From positions 1-14,286 of the forward strand of contig JALOPC010000007.1 of the NCBI GenBank assembly GCA_025454095.1: a stretch of DNA of 14,286 nt, in the 5' to 3' direction. A program made the translations under genes and the position numbers. The notes beneath the pieces are model-generated. The model searched no databases. It saw only the letters and a list, made by a program, of their open reading frames with translations, and had not been told where the DNA came from. Of the stretch, positions 7,601-13,450 are shown one piece after another (positions within the stretch are counted from its first letter, which is position 1; each line of letters begins with the position of its first letter). This DNA comes from Syntrophales bacterium (GTDB taxonomy: Bacteria > Desulfobacterota > Syntrophia > Syntrophales > UBA2192).

Positions 7601-8227
7601 AAGAAGAAAGCCGTCGAGGACTTCGGCGAGGTGAACCTGCTGGCCATCACCGAGCACGAGGAGCTCCAGACGCGGCACGACTTCCTCACGGGCCAGATCA
7701 ACGACCTCAACGCGTCGCTCGACTCGCTGCAGAAGACCATCGCCCGGATCAACCAGGTGTCCCGGAAGCGGTTCTCCGAGACCTTCGAGGCCGTCAACGC
7801 CTGCTTCCAGTCCGTTTTCCCGAAGCTCTTCCGCGGCGGCAAGGCGTCGCTGCTGCTCACCGACAGCGAGGACCTGCTGGAGACGGGCGTCGACATCGAA
7901 ATCCAGCTGCCGGGCAAGCGCACGCAGAGCATCAACCTGCTCTCCGGCGGCGAGAAGTCGCTTTCCGCCGTGGCGCTCATTTTCTCCATCCTGCTGCACA
8001 AGCCCACGCCGTTCCTGATTCTCGACGAGGTCGACGCGGCGCTCGACGACGCCAACATCGCCCTGTTCAACCAGTTCGTCAAGGACATCTCCGAGCGCTC
8101 CCAGATCATCCTGGTGACGCACAACAAGAGGACGATGGAGGTCTCCGACAACCTCTTCGGCGTCTCGATGGAGAAGAAGGGGATCTCGATGCTGGTGAGC
8201 GTCAACCTGAACCAGATCGCCGCCTAG
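4652..8227 (+). CDS. smc: Chromosome segregation protein SMC
   Basis: This 1191-aa protein is the ATPase core of the bacterial condensin that compacts and resolves newly replicated chromosomes, normally with ScpA and ScpB. The N-terminal head carries Walker A GPNGCGKS at residues 31-38. Long coiled coils (about 170-520 and 680-1010) are visible as heptad-rich Glu, Leu, Arg and Lys stretches. They flank a globular hinge at about 525-680, with GLVADHIEV near its start and GDMISPHGVLTGGSR near its end. The C-terminal head has the signature LSGGEK (1097-1102), Walker B FLILDE (1121-1126, catalytic E1126) and D-loop VDAALDD. The length is normal for bacterial SMC. A GGGGATGGA ribosome-binding region precedes the ATG. 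ftsY follows on the same strand, as in many bacteria, but a palindromic repeat and a separate promoter lie between them. The strand opposite is also open across the whole gene, an effect of codon bias. Confidence 0.98.
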   Translation: MKLKRLEIIGFKSFRDRTVIDFSSGISGIVGPNGCGKSNIVDAIRWVMGEQRVSLLRGKKMDDVIFNGSEEAQPVSLAEVTLVMESGGYAFPAPYADCSEVMITRRVFRDEEGEYSINKVRCRLLDVKEFFMDTGVGARTYSLVEQGSIANLMEAKPEERRQYIEEAAGITKYKSRKEAAVRKMESTKQNLLRLNDIMREVKSQLNSVSRQAKRAERYKQLKKDLREIELALATQAFTEMLGKKSDLQRRYDDASAATDDVRSQLAVLEARIEEFRAEITENDQSVKQLQERLYTAKNEISIQEQGIEHARTRLDDLAVLKERGAIELESLRARRGEMERELEQLETQSTESDGRIAAGRDAVSLRQADVDELRKSEQGFREGLEKEKTAYFNALTEQSRLQNALAATRKTLEDLKRRTEREVKELEEHEGRLTLAEGNLSGTRAGLEGGQERLEGLRKQAAELQQLIQRSRAELEEADERVFRLKEELGKKTSRLASLREFQNRYEWCDAGTRSIIRAGAEAGLSLDSVHGLVADHIEVPREYEVAVEAALGERLQYVVVKSQEEGIRAIDYLKTRTAGRSSFVPLRVRASALDVESNETLRGTTRLLDVVRVKEEFRNIAEYLLGDTLLVSDLQSGIALWERNGFRGTLVTPDGDMISPHGVLTGGSRASTEESSLLSRKREIAELEKDASRLEGRLREESQGRSALADRIASMEEDWEAGRDAVREAELELQGRKKDVERYENELKWIQQRVGVIRFNRETLLAEEQEAAAKLAATEREIETADVRCLEINSRLEETQQRWQAAKADLEGKDALLTEARVALVALEEKRNADIKALERLRESLRTLELEVETRLQNFGEADRNREELTAKIEQDRLSLDALYSGYGEIERDLAAAREGQTWREGKMSGLEGEAREARRKIEQMLRETGELDIEIRELAFQVDALKNGMQEKYQAALDELAPGFAPLEEARIGEFREDLEKKKKAVEDFGEVNLLAITEHEELQTRHDFLTGQINDLNASLDSLQKTIARINQVSRKRFSETFEAVNACFQSVFPKLFRGGKASLLLTDSEDLLETGVDIEIQLPGKRTQSINLLSGGEKSLSAVALIFSILLHKPTPFLILDEVDAALDDANIALFNQFVKDISERSQIILVTHNKRTMEVSDNLFGVSMEKKGISMLVSVNLNQIAA

Positions 8228-8276
8228 GGGTTGGATAAGCAACAAGCAGCGAGCAGCAGGCAACAAGCAACAAGGA

Positions 8277-8326
8277 CAAATCCCCCTCCTTCCCCCTATT
8301 ATAAAGGGGGATGAAAGGGGGATTTG
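8277..8326. repeat. Palindromic AAATCCCCCT-type repeat after smc
   Basis: A double inverted repeat: outer arms CAAATCCCCCT (8277-8287) and AGGGGGATTTG (8316-8326), inner arms TCCCCCT (8291-8297) and AGGGGGA (8305-8311), centred on an A/T-rich loop. A closely similar element follows nrfA. Elements of this look are common between genes in deltaproteobacteria. Its place 50 bases after smc suggests it may act as a terminator or mRNA-stabilising hairpin, although only a short T-run follows. A purine-rich stretch of AAGCAACAAGCA-like words (8236-8275) precedes it. Confidence 0.8.
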
Positions 8327-8404
8327 AGTTTCTGGCCAAATCAACCAATTACGGCAGCGAAGCGGCCCCGGGGGGGGCAAGAGGGGAATTTTCTTTTTTC
8401 AGGC

Positions 8405-8434
8405 TGGACAAAGAATCCGGAGCTATTCTATAAA
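8405..8434 (+). promoter_or_regulatory. Candidate sigma70 promoter of ftsY
   Basis: TGGACA (8405-8410) and TATAAA (8429-8434), each five of six matches to consensus, are separated by 18 bases. Transcription would begin near 8441, about 40 nt before the ftsY ATG. It lies downstream of the palindromic repeat, giving ftsY its own transcript. Confidence 0.6.
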
Positions 8435-8479
8435 TCTGCAGACTGACACGGCCCGGATGCATCCAAGGGAAAGGACAAC

Positions 8480-9415
8480 ATGTTCGGAAATTCGGAAAAG
8501 AAGGGATCCTTCTTCGAGCGGCTCAAGGAAGGGCTCAGCAAGACCAAGCAGAGCCTCGTGCGCAACGTCGACCAGGTGCTCTTCGGCGAGAAGAAGATCG
8601 ACGGAGACCTCTTCGAGGAGCTCGAGGAGATGCTCGTCACGGCAGATGTGGGGCCGGCGTTCGCCGCGGAGCTCATCGACGAGATGAAGGAGATCGCGAA
8701 GCGCTCCGAGCTCAGCAGCCCCGACGTACTGCGGACCATCATGCGCGACAACATCCACTTCATCCTCAAGCAGCGCGAATCGCCCCTGGAAATCCCGAAA
8801 GAGGGCCTGTACACCGTCATGGTCGTCGGCGTCAACGGTACGGGAAAGACGACGACCATCGGGAAGGTCGCCAACGAATTGAAGTCCCGCGGACACAGCG
8901 TGATGCTCGCCGCCGCCGACACCTTCCGGGCCGCCGCGATCGAACAGCTCGAGGTCTGGGGCGAGCGGGCGGGCATTCCCGTCATCAAGCAGAAGATGGG
9001 GGCCGACCCCTCGGCCGTCGTGTTCGACGCGCTGCAGGCCGCAAAGGCCAGGGGCGTGAACGCCCTCATCATCGACACGGCGGGCCGGCTGCACACGAAG
9101 GTCAACCTCATGGAGGAGCTCAAGAAGGTCAAACGGATCATGGGGAGGGAGTATCCCGGCTCGCCCCACGAGGTGCTCCTCGTGCTCGACGCCACGACGG
9201 GCCAGAACGCGGTCAGTCAGGCGAAGATGTTCAACGAGGCGATCGGGGTGACGGGCCTCGTCCTCACGAAGCTCGACGGCACGGCCAAGGGCGGCATCAT
9301 CATCCGCCTCGCCCGGGAGTTCGACATCCCCATCCGCTACATCGGCATCGGCGAGAAGATGGACGACCTGCGCCCCTTCCGCAGTGCGGAGTTCGTCGAC
9401 GCCCTGATGGAATAA
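8480..9415 (+). CDS. ftsY: Signal recognition particle receptor FtsY
   Basis: A 311-aa SRP-type GTPase that docks ribosome-SRP complexes at the inner membrane. It has a short basic N-terminus (KKGSFFERLKEGLSKTKQ) and an NG domain, without the long acidic A domain of E. coli FtsY. GTPase motifs are G1 GVNGTGKT (117-124), the SRP-specific DTFRAAA (147-153), G3 DTAGR (199-203), G4 TKLDGTAKGG (263-272) and the closing GIGEKMDDLRPF (289-300). The last of these, with GG in place of the Ffh-like variants, identifies FtsY rather than Ffh. A GAAAGGA Shine-Dalgarno lies a few bases before the ATG. The gene has its own candidate promoter and is followed after 18 bases by a metallophosphatase, probably in one operon. 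The call is secure. Confidence 0.98.
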   Translation: MFGNSEKKGSFFERLKEGLSKTKQSLVRNVDQVLFGEKKIDGDLFEELEEMLVTADVGPAFAAELIDEMKEIAKRSELSSPDVLRTIMRDNIHFILKQRESPLEIPKEGLYTVMVVGVNGTGKTTTIGKVANELKSRGHSVMLAAADTFRAAAIEQLEVWGERAGIPVIKQKMGADPSAVVFDALQAAKARGVNALIIDTAGRLHTKVNLMEELKKVKRIMGREYPGSPHEVLLVLDATTGQNAVSQAKMFNEAIGVTGLVLTKLDGTAKGGIIIRLAREFDIPIRYIGIGEKMDDLRPFRSAEFVDALME

Positions 9416-9433
9416 AAGACCGTAAACGGACGT

Positions 9434-10075
9434 ATGGGACGTATTTTCGCTATCGGCGACATCCACGGCTGCCTGGACAAGCTCCGGAAGCTCCTCGCGC
9501 TCATCGACGCAGACTGGGCGCAGGACACCGTTGTCTTCATGGGAGACTACATCGACCGCGGCCCCGCGTCGAAGGAGGTCGTCGACGCCGTTCTGGATCT
9601 GCGCAGGAAGCACGAGCGCGTCGTCTGCCTGATGGGCAACCACGAGCGGATGTTCCTGAACTGGCTCGACGGCCGCGAAGAGGATCTCTTCCTGGCCAAC
9701 GGCGGCCGCAACACCCTGCGCTCCTACGGCATCGTCCCCGATGACTCCGACCGGGAGGCGAAGGTGCCCGCCGATCATCTGGAATTCTTCCGTTCCCTGC
9801 TGCCCTTTTACGAAACGGAGACGCACCTGTTCGTCCACGCCGGCGTGCGGCCCGGCCTCCCGATGGAGATCCAGGACCCCCATGACATGATCTGGATCCG
9901 CCACGAGTTCTTCCTGGCCGACCACGGGTTGAACAAGACCGTCGTTTTCGGGCACACGCCCTTCACGGGCAAACCCTACGTGGGCGAGAAAAGGATCGGC
10001 ATCGACACGGGCGCGGTCTACGGGGGGACGCTGACGTGCCTGGAGCTGCCGGCGATGAAGTTTCACCAGGTCTGA
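9434..10075 (+). CDS. PPP-family metallophosphatase (Ser/Thr protein phosphatase or ApaH-like)
   Basis: A 213-aa calcineurin-like phosphoesterase. All PPP metal-binding motifs are present: GDIHG (8-12), GDYIDRG (37-43), GNHE (68-71), FVHAG with H135, and GHTP (173-176). These residues bind two divalent metals and activate water for phosphate-ester hydrolysis. The compact size is that of the bacterial PrpA/PrpB and lambda phosphatase group, and of stand-alone ApaH-like enzymes. Protein phosphatase and dinucleoside tetraphosphatase activities cannot be separated from sequence alone. It starts 18 bases after the ftsY stop with no strong Shine-Dalgarno, so translation may depend on coupling to ftsY. 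There is no signal peptide, so it should be cytoplasmic. The downstream formimidoyltransferase is 126 bases away, across a repeat element. Confidence 0.9.
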   Translation: MGRIFAIGDIHGCLDKLRKLLALIDADWAQDTVVFMGDYIDRGPASKEVVDAVLDLRRKHERVVCLMGNHERMFLNWLDGREEDLFLANGGRNTLRSYGIVPDDSDREAKVPADHLEFFRSLLPFYETETHLFVHAGVRPGLPMEIQDPHDMIWIRHEFFLADHGLNKTVVFGHTPFTGKPYVGEKRIGIDTGAVYGGTLTCLELPAMKFHQV

Positions 10076-10129
10076 GACGACCTGAATCTATAAGATTGCC
10101 TTTCCGTCCGGAGACCCTTTCCTTTTAGT

Positions 10130-10203
10130 CCCCCTCTCCCTGGACGGGTAGGGGTGAGGGTGAATAATTCCTTTTGCCGTAGAGGGCAAAAGTGAGGGTG
10201 AAT
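10130..10203. repeat. CCCTCTCCC / GTGAGGGTGAAT palindromic repeat region
   Basis: Two linked structures are present. First, an imperfect inverted repeat pairs CCCCCTCTCCC (about 10130-10140) with GGGGTGAGGG (10151-10160). Second, a hairpin has a perfect 8-bp stem CTTTTGCC (10171-10178) with GGCAAAAG (10185-10192). The 12-mer GTGAGGGTGAAT occurs twice, at 10154-10165 and 10192-10203. The second copy supplies both the Shine-Dalgarno and the first two bases of the next gene's ATG. G/C-rich repeats of this kind are scattered through many deltaproteobacterial intergenic regions. Confidence 0.7.
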
Positions 10204-11116
10204 GAAAATCCTCGAGTGTGTCCCCAACTTCAGCGAAGGGCAAAACAGGCAGACGATCGACGCCATCGCCGACGCCCTGCAGCGGGTCAGCGGGGTGCGG
10301 CTGCTGGACATCTGCACCGACGCCGACCACAACCGCACGGTGTTCACCTTCGTCGGGTCCCCCGACGGCATCGAGAAAGCCGCGGCGGCGGCCTGCGACA
10401 GGGCGCTGGCGCTTATCGACATGCGCGCCCAGAGGGGCGTGCACCCGAGGATCGGGGCCGTCGACGTCGTCCCGTTCATCCCGCTCAAGAACGCCGTCAT
10501 GGCCGATGCCGTCGAGACGGCCCGCCGTTTCGGCAGGGCCTTCGCGCAGCGAAACGGCCTGCCCGTCTATTTCTACGGCGAGGCGGCCCTGATCGAGGAA
10601 CACCGCGAGCTGCCCCACATCCGCAGGGGGGGCTACGAGGGGCTGGAGAAGCGGATGAAGGACCCGGATTGGGCTCCCGATGCAGGCCCATCCGTCCTCA
10701 ACGAGAGAAGCGGGGCCACCGCCGTCGGGGCCCGGGATTTCCTCGTGGCCTACAACGTCAACCTGGCCTCGGCGGACCTGGGGGCGGCCCGGAAGATCGC
10801 CGAGACGATCCGCTATTCCAGCGGGGGGATGAAACACGTGAAAGCCATCGGCGTGCCCCTGAAGAGCCGGGGCATCGTGCAGGTGTCCATGAATCTAACC
10901 AACTTCCGGGAGACGCCCGTGAAGGAGGTTTTCGACCGCGTCCGGTCCGAGGCCGAGACCCTCGGCGTGCAGGTCCTCGAATCGGAGCTCGTCGGCCTCA
11001 TCCCCGAAGAGGCGCTGAAGGGGGTCACGCCGCAGTACCTCATGCTGAAGGATTTCAGCGATGACCGGATCCTCGAGAGGCACCTCCAGGCGATCGGCGC
11101 CGGACGAGAGGCTTGA
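10202..11116 (+). CDS. ftcD: Glutamate formimidoyltransferase (formiminotransferase)
   Basis: A 304-aa enzyme matching the formiminotransferase half of mammalian FTCD. It transfers the formimino group between N-formimino-L-glutamate and tetrahydrofolate, a step of histidine breakdown and of one-carbon exchange. Landmarks are ECVPNFSEG (5-13), DADHNRTVFTFVG (40-52), RGVHPRIGAVDVVPF (78-92) with H81 as the likely catalytic histidine, VYFYGEAA, and GARDFLVAYNVNL. The cyclodeaminase domain of the bifunctional enzyme is absent, so a separate cyclodeaminase would be needed elsewhere. There is no other histidine-pathway gene in the window. The start at 10202 fits the family N-terminus. Its ribosome-binding region (GAGGG, four bases before the ATG) lies in the repeat, next to a hairpin that could limit access. 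The symbol is used in the sense of the single-domain enzyme. Confidence 0.93.
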   Translation: MKILECVPNFSEGQNRQTIDAIADALQRVSGVRLLDICTDADHNRTVFTFVGSPDGIEKAAAAACDRALALIDMRAQRGVHPRIGAVDVVPFIPLKNAVMADAVETARRFGRAFAQRNGLPVYFYGEAALIEEHRELPHIRRGGYEGLEKRMKDPDWAPDAGPSVLNERSGATAVGARDFLVAYNVNLASADLGAARKIAETIRYSSGGMKHVKAIGVPLKSRGIVQVSMNLTNFRETPVKEVFDRVRSEAETLGVQVLESELVGLIPEEALKGVTPQYLMLKDFSDDRILERHLQAIGAGREA

Positions 11117-11141
11117 CTCACCCGTGCGATCGTGCTAACTT
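11113..11141 (+). promoter_or_regulatory. Candidate promoter of tRNA-Arg
   Basis: TTGACT (11113-11118) and TAACTT (11136-11141) are separated by 17 bases, and TGC directly before the -10 gives an extended -10 element. The predicted start near 11148 is about 20 bases before the tRNA. The -35 overlaps the stop codon of the formimidoyltransferase gene. Confidence 0.5.
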
Positions 11142-11167
11142 CCTCAGTCCTTTCAGGAAGAAAAGGA

Positions 11168-11244
11168 GCCCCCTTAGCTCAGAAGGATAGAGCAACGGAT
11201 TCCTAATCCGTGTGCCCCGTGTTCGAATCACGGAGGGGGCACCA
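11168..11244 (+). tRNA. tRNA-Arg (anticodon CCU)
   Basis: A complete cloverleaf with encoded CCA. Acceptor stem GCCCCCT (11168-11174) pairs with AGGGGGC (11234-11240). The D-arm is GCTC...GAGC, and the anticodon stem ACGGA pairs with TCCGT around loop TTCCTAA. The anticodon CCT at 11202-11204 reads AGG codons. The T-arm is CCGTG-TTCGAAT-CACGG, followed by discriminator A and CCA at 11242-11244. A run of seven T residues directly follows the CCA and may help end transcription. tRNA genes are common phage or island integration sites, but I found no second copy of the tRNA 3' end and no integrase in the window. Confidence 0.97.
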
Positions 11245-11273
11245 TTTTTTTCTTTCCCCCGTTCACTTCCCGC

Positions 11274-11302
11274 TTGACAGGGGTTCTGTTCCTCTTTAGT
11301 GT
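11274..11302 (+). promoter_or_regulatory. Candidate sigma70 promoter of nrfHA
   Basis: A perfect TTGACA (11274-11279) and TAGTGT (11297-11302) are separated by 17 bases. The predicted start near 11309 leaves a leader of about 55 nt before the nrfH GTG. No clear FNR, NarL or NsrR site was recognised near it. Confidence 0.5.
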
Positions 11303-11363
11303 TCTGCGGAGAGGGGAGTTCCAATCCTGTAACCATCCCAGACAGCCTGAAGGGTGCGCGAGC

Positions 11364-11846
11364 GTGAACTGGAAAGACCTCACCAGCCTGCCCCCGAAGA
11401 AACTCCTTGCCTCCGGCGTGATCGCCGGCGCGCTCCTCGTTGCTTTCACCGTCGGCGGATACCATGCATCGGGCAGCCCGAAAATGTGCGGCGCCTGTCA
11501 CAGCATGGACCACGTCTACAGCCGCTGGCAGATCTCCAACCACAAGCAGTTTACCTGCGTCGACTGCCATCTGCCCGACACGAACCTCGCCGGCCAGGTC
11601 GCCTACAAGGTCAAGGCCGGTCTCAACGACCTCTACCACGAAACCCTGAAAATCTTCCCCGCCGGCATCGCCATTTCGGCCGAGGGCCGGGAGATCGCCA
11701 ACGGCAACTGCCTGCGGTGCCATTTCTCGACGGTGCAGAACACCCCCATGGGGGCAGGGGGCGCCGACTGCCTCAAGTGCCATCGTTTCTCCGTTCATCA
11801 GCGGGGGCTCGAAAAGGGAGGAGGGATCATCTTTGGACAGCAATAG
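11364..11846 (+). CDS. nrfH: Cytochrome c nitrite reductase small subunit NrfH (tetraheme quinol dehydrogenase)
   Basis: A 160-aa NapC/NirT-family membrane cytochrome that takes electrons from the quinol pool and passes them to NrfA on the periplasmic side. A single N-terminal helix (about residues 14-33, LLASGVIAGALLVAFTVGGY) anchors it. Four c-type heme sites follow: CGACH (42-46) with M48 giving the NrfH-type CxxCHxM first heme, CVDCH (65-69), CLRCH (116-120) and CLKCH (136-140). The GTG start at 11364 has an AAGGG Shine-Dalgarno nine bases upstream and puts the anchor helix near the N-terminus. A longer frame from a TTG at 11274 would start inside the promoter and is unlikely. The stop codon overlaps the nrfA start region by 14 bases, so the two subunits are translationally coupled. 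Confidence 0.93.
   Translation: MNWKDLTSLPPKKLLASGVIAGALLVAFTVGGYHASGSPKMCGACHSMDHVYSRWQISNHKQFTCVDCHLPDTNLAGQVAYKVKAGLNDLYHETLKIFPAGIAISAEGREIANGNCLRCHFSTVQNTPMGAGGADCLKCHRFSVHQRGLEKGGGIIFGQQ
11816..11825 (+). promoter_or_regulatory. Shine-Dalgarno supporting the TTG start of nrfA
   Basis: GGGAGGAGGG lies seven bases before the TTG at 11833, inside the end of nrfH. It is the strongest ribosome-binding site near here and supports the non-ATG start. Confidence 0.8.
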
Positions 11847-13110
11847 GAAGATATGGCTGACGCTCGGGGGGATCGTGCTGGTGATGCTCTTTGTCATCGT
11901 GCTCCAGGTCTTCGTGCGCACGCCCTACAAGACGATGAAGATCGCCGCCATCCCCGAAGGGGAGTACGACCCCGCCGTGTGGGGCCAGCACTACCCGCTG
12001 GAGTACAAGAGCTACCTGCGGAACAAGGAGATGGCCGAGTCCCCGACGGGCTTCGGCGGCAGTGTGAAATACCAGAAGTCCACGAAGGAGCCCGAGATCC
12101 TGATCAACTTCAAGGGGATGCCCTTCAGCATCGACTACACGGAAGATCGGGGCCACCCCTATGCCCTCGAGGACATCAGGGACACCAAGCGCGTCGACAA
12201 GACCACGGCCGGTGCCTGCATGACCTGCAAGACGGCGCAACTGGCCGACATTTTCAAGGAGAAGGGGTGGGACTATGCAAAAATACCCCTCTTCGATCTG
12301 TTGCCCCAGCTCAAGCACGCCATCGTCTGCGCCAACTGCCACGACCCCAAGACGATGAACCTGCGCGTCATCAACCCGGCCTTCATCGAGGCCATGGCGC
12401 AGCGGGGCATCGACGTGAAGAAGGCTTCCCGCGAGGAGATGCGCAGCTACGTCTGCGGGCAGTGCCATGCCGAGTACTACTTCGTGCCGGCGGGCAAGAA
12501 AGTCGTCTTCCCCTGGGCCGAGGGGCTTCACCCCGAGCAGATGTACAATTACTATGCGTACAAGCCCAACGGCTTCGAGATGGACTGGAAGCACCCCGAC
12601 TCGGAGGCCAAGATGCTCAAGGCCCAGCACCCCGATTTCGAGATCTGGAGCGGGGGCGTCCATGCCGGGTCCGGTGTGTCCTGCGCCGACTGTCACATGC
12701 CGTACATGAAGGTCGACGGCCAGAAGTACACCTCCCATTGGGTGACGAGCCCCATGAAGCACGGCAAGGAAGCCTGCCGAACCTGCCACACCCAGGGCGA
12801 GCAATGGCTGCTCGAGCGGGTGAAGACGATTCAGACCAACGTCTGGGAGATGCAGCACAAGGCGGGGGAGACGGTGGCGAAGGCCCACCAGGCCGTCGGA
12901 AAAGCGTCAAAGAACGCCAGGGCAAACAAGGCGGAACTTGACAAGGCCCGTGAACTCATCCGGAAGGCACAGTGGTACTGGGATTACGTGGCCGCCGAGA
13001 ACAGCATGGGGTTCCACAACCCGACCATGGTGCTGAACACCCTCGGGCGCTCCGTCGACCTGGCCTACCAGGCCATCCTCACGGCCGAGCGGGCCTCGGG
13101 CGGGCGGTAA
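11833..13110 (+). CDS. nrfA: Cytochrome c nitrite reductase catalytic subunit NrfA (ammonia-forming)
   Basis: A 425-aa pentaheme enzyme that reduces nitrite to ammonium with six electrons in the periplasm. An N-terminal hydrophobic segment (about 7-28) is a signal or anchor. The catalytic heme has the diagnostic lysine motif CMTCK (129-133, K133 as axial ligand). Four ordinary sites follow: CANCH (166-170), CGQCH (208-212), CADCH (284-288) and CRTCH (315-319). Likely active-site residues are R116, a tyrosine in AEYYF (213-217) and H277 in GGVHAGS. The start is TTG, with a strong Shine-Dalgarno seven bases upstream, overlapping nrfH by 14 bases. Together with NrfH it forms the membrane NrfHA complex for respiratory ammonification or nitrite detoxification. 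A palindromic element after the stop resembles a terminator. The length is typical, although the C-terminus ends in a short Gly/Ser/Arg tail. Confidence 0.96.
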   Translation: MDSNRKIWLTLGGIVLVMLFVIVLQVFVRTPYKTMKIAAIPEGEYDPAVWGQHYPLEYKSYLRNKEMAESPTGFGGSVKYQKSTKEPEILINFKGMPFSIDYTEDRGHPYALEDIRDTKRVDKTTAGACMTCKTAQLADIFKEKGWDYAKIPLFDLLPQLKHAIVCANCHDPKTMNLRVINPAFIEAMAQRGIDVKKASREEMRSYVCGQCHAEYYFVPAGKKVVFPWAEGLHPEQMYNYYAYKPNGFEMDWKHPDSEAKMLKAQHPDFEIWSGGVHAGSGVSCADCHMPYMKVDGQKYTSHWVTSPMKHGKEACRTCHTQGEQWLLERVKTIQTNVWEMQHKAGETVAKAHQAVGKASKNARANKAELDKARELIRKAQWYWDYVAAENSMGFHNPTMVLNTLGRSVDLAYQAILTAERASGGR

Positions 13111-13122
13111 ACCGATGAATCC

Positions 13123-13169
13123 AAATCCCCCTCTTTCCCCTTTGCAAAAAGGGGATGAAGGGGGATTTT
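13123..13169 (+). terminator. Palindromic AAATCCCCCT-type repeat acting as probable nrfA terminator
   Basis: Outer arms AAATCCCCCT (13123-13132) and AGGGGGATTT (13159-13168) enclose inner arms CCCCTTT and AAAAGGGG. The right arm runs into TTTTT, so on the plus strand the structure is a G/C-rich hairpin plus T-tract 12 bases after the nrfA stop. It is a close relative of the repeat at 8277-8326. Confidence 0.75.
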
Positions 13170-13235
13170 TCTTGACCGGCCATGTCGCAGCCCCTACACT
13201 TCTCCAGTCGCCGTATACGGAATCCGGAGGATTGG

Positions 13236-13439
13236 ATGGACTGCAAAAAGGAAAAGAACCTCACCCTCTGCAACTGCTCCTACGATCCCTGCTCCCGCAA
13301 GGGGATCTGCTGCGAGTGCATCGAGTACCACGTCAGGAAGCGCCAGCTTCCCGGCTGCTGCTTCCCGAAGGACGCCGAGAAAACCTACAACCGCTCCTTC
13401 GAGCATTTCGCGAAGCTCGTGGCGGACAAGCGGGTCTGA
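13236..13439 (+). CDS. Cysteine-rich small protein (DUF6485-like)
   Basis: A 67-aa cytosolic protein, [10 protein letters not shown] at the N-terminus, with nine cysteines at 3, 12, 14, 19, 25, 26, 28, 41 and 42. The arrangement [17 protein letters not shown] followed by LPGCCFP matches a family of short proteins in anaerobes that I recall as DUF6485; the family label is from memory. No function is established. The cysteine spacing suggests binding of zinc or an iron-sulfur cluster. GGAGG (13226-13230) lies five bases before the ATG; the in-frame extension upstream to 13182 lacks such a site and runs close to the repeat, so it was rejected. The NUDIX gene follows 11 bases after the stop, so the two are probably co-transcribed. 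Confidence 0.75.
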   Translation: MDCKKEKNLTLCNCSYDPCSRKGICCECIEYHVRKRQLPGCCFPKDAEKTYNRSFEHFAKLVADKRV

Positions 13440-13450
13440 CAGGGTCCGCC

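Noticed and set aside
4622..8380. A 1252-codon open frame on the minus strand, longer than smc and covering it entirely
   Set aside because: It is antisense to an unmistakable SMC gene. Its composition (Leu, Asp, Gly, Val, Ala, His-rich) is what strong G/C third-position bias creates opposite Glu/Arg/Leu-rich coiled coil, and it has no recognisable domain.
8361..8398. Short GCCCC-GGGG-GGGGC hairpin followed by T-rich sequence as a terminator before ftsY
   Set aside because: The stem is only five pairs and the T-run begins more than ten bases after it, so it is unlikely to be an effective intrinsic terminator.
8423..10066. A 547-codon minus-strand frame across ftsY and the phosphatase
   Set aside because: It is antisense to two well-defined genes and lacks any recognisable motif or ribosome-binding site.
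11168..11251. tRNA-Arg as an attachment site of an integrated element containing nrfHA
   Set aside because: No integrase and no duplicate of the tRNA 3' end were found within the window; the idea cannot be tested with this sequence alone.
11274..11363. Longer NrfH starting at a TTG at 11274
   Set aside because: That TTG is the first three bases of a TTGACA -35 element, and the added residues are not typical of an NrfH N-terminus. GTG at 11364 has a proper Shine-Dalgarno.
11827..12888. A 353-codon minus-strand frame opposite nrfA
   Set aside because: The plus strand carries five correctly spaced heme motifs; the antisense frame is a codon-bias effect.
13115..13450. Extended NUDIX protein starting at 13115
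   Set aside because: The extra residues are translated from the palindromic repeat and from the wrong frame of the cysteine-rich gene. The NUDIX fold begins at MVKRSAGLLLYR.
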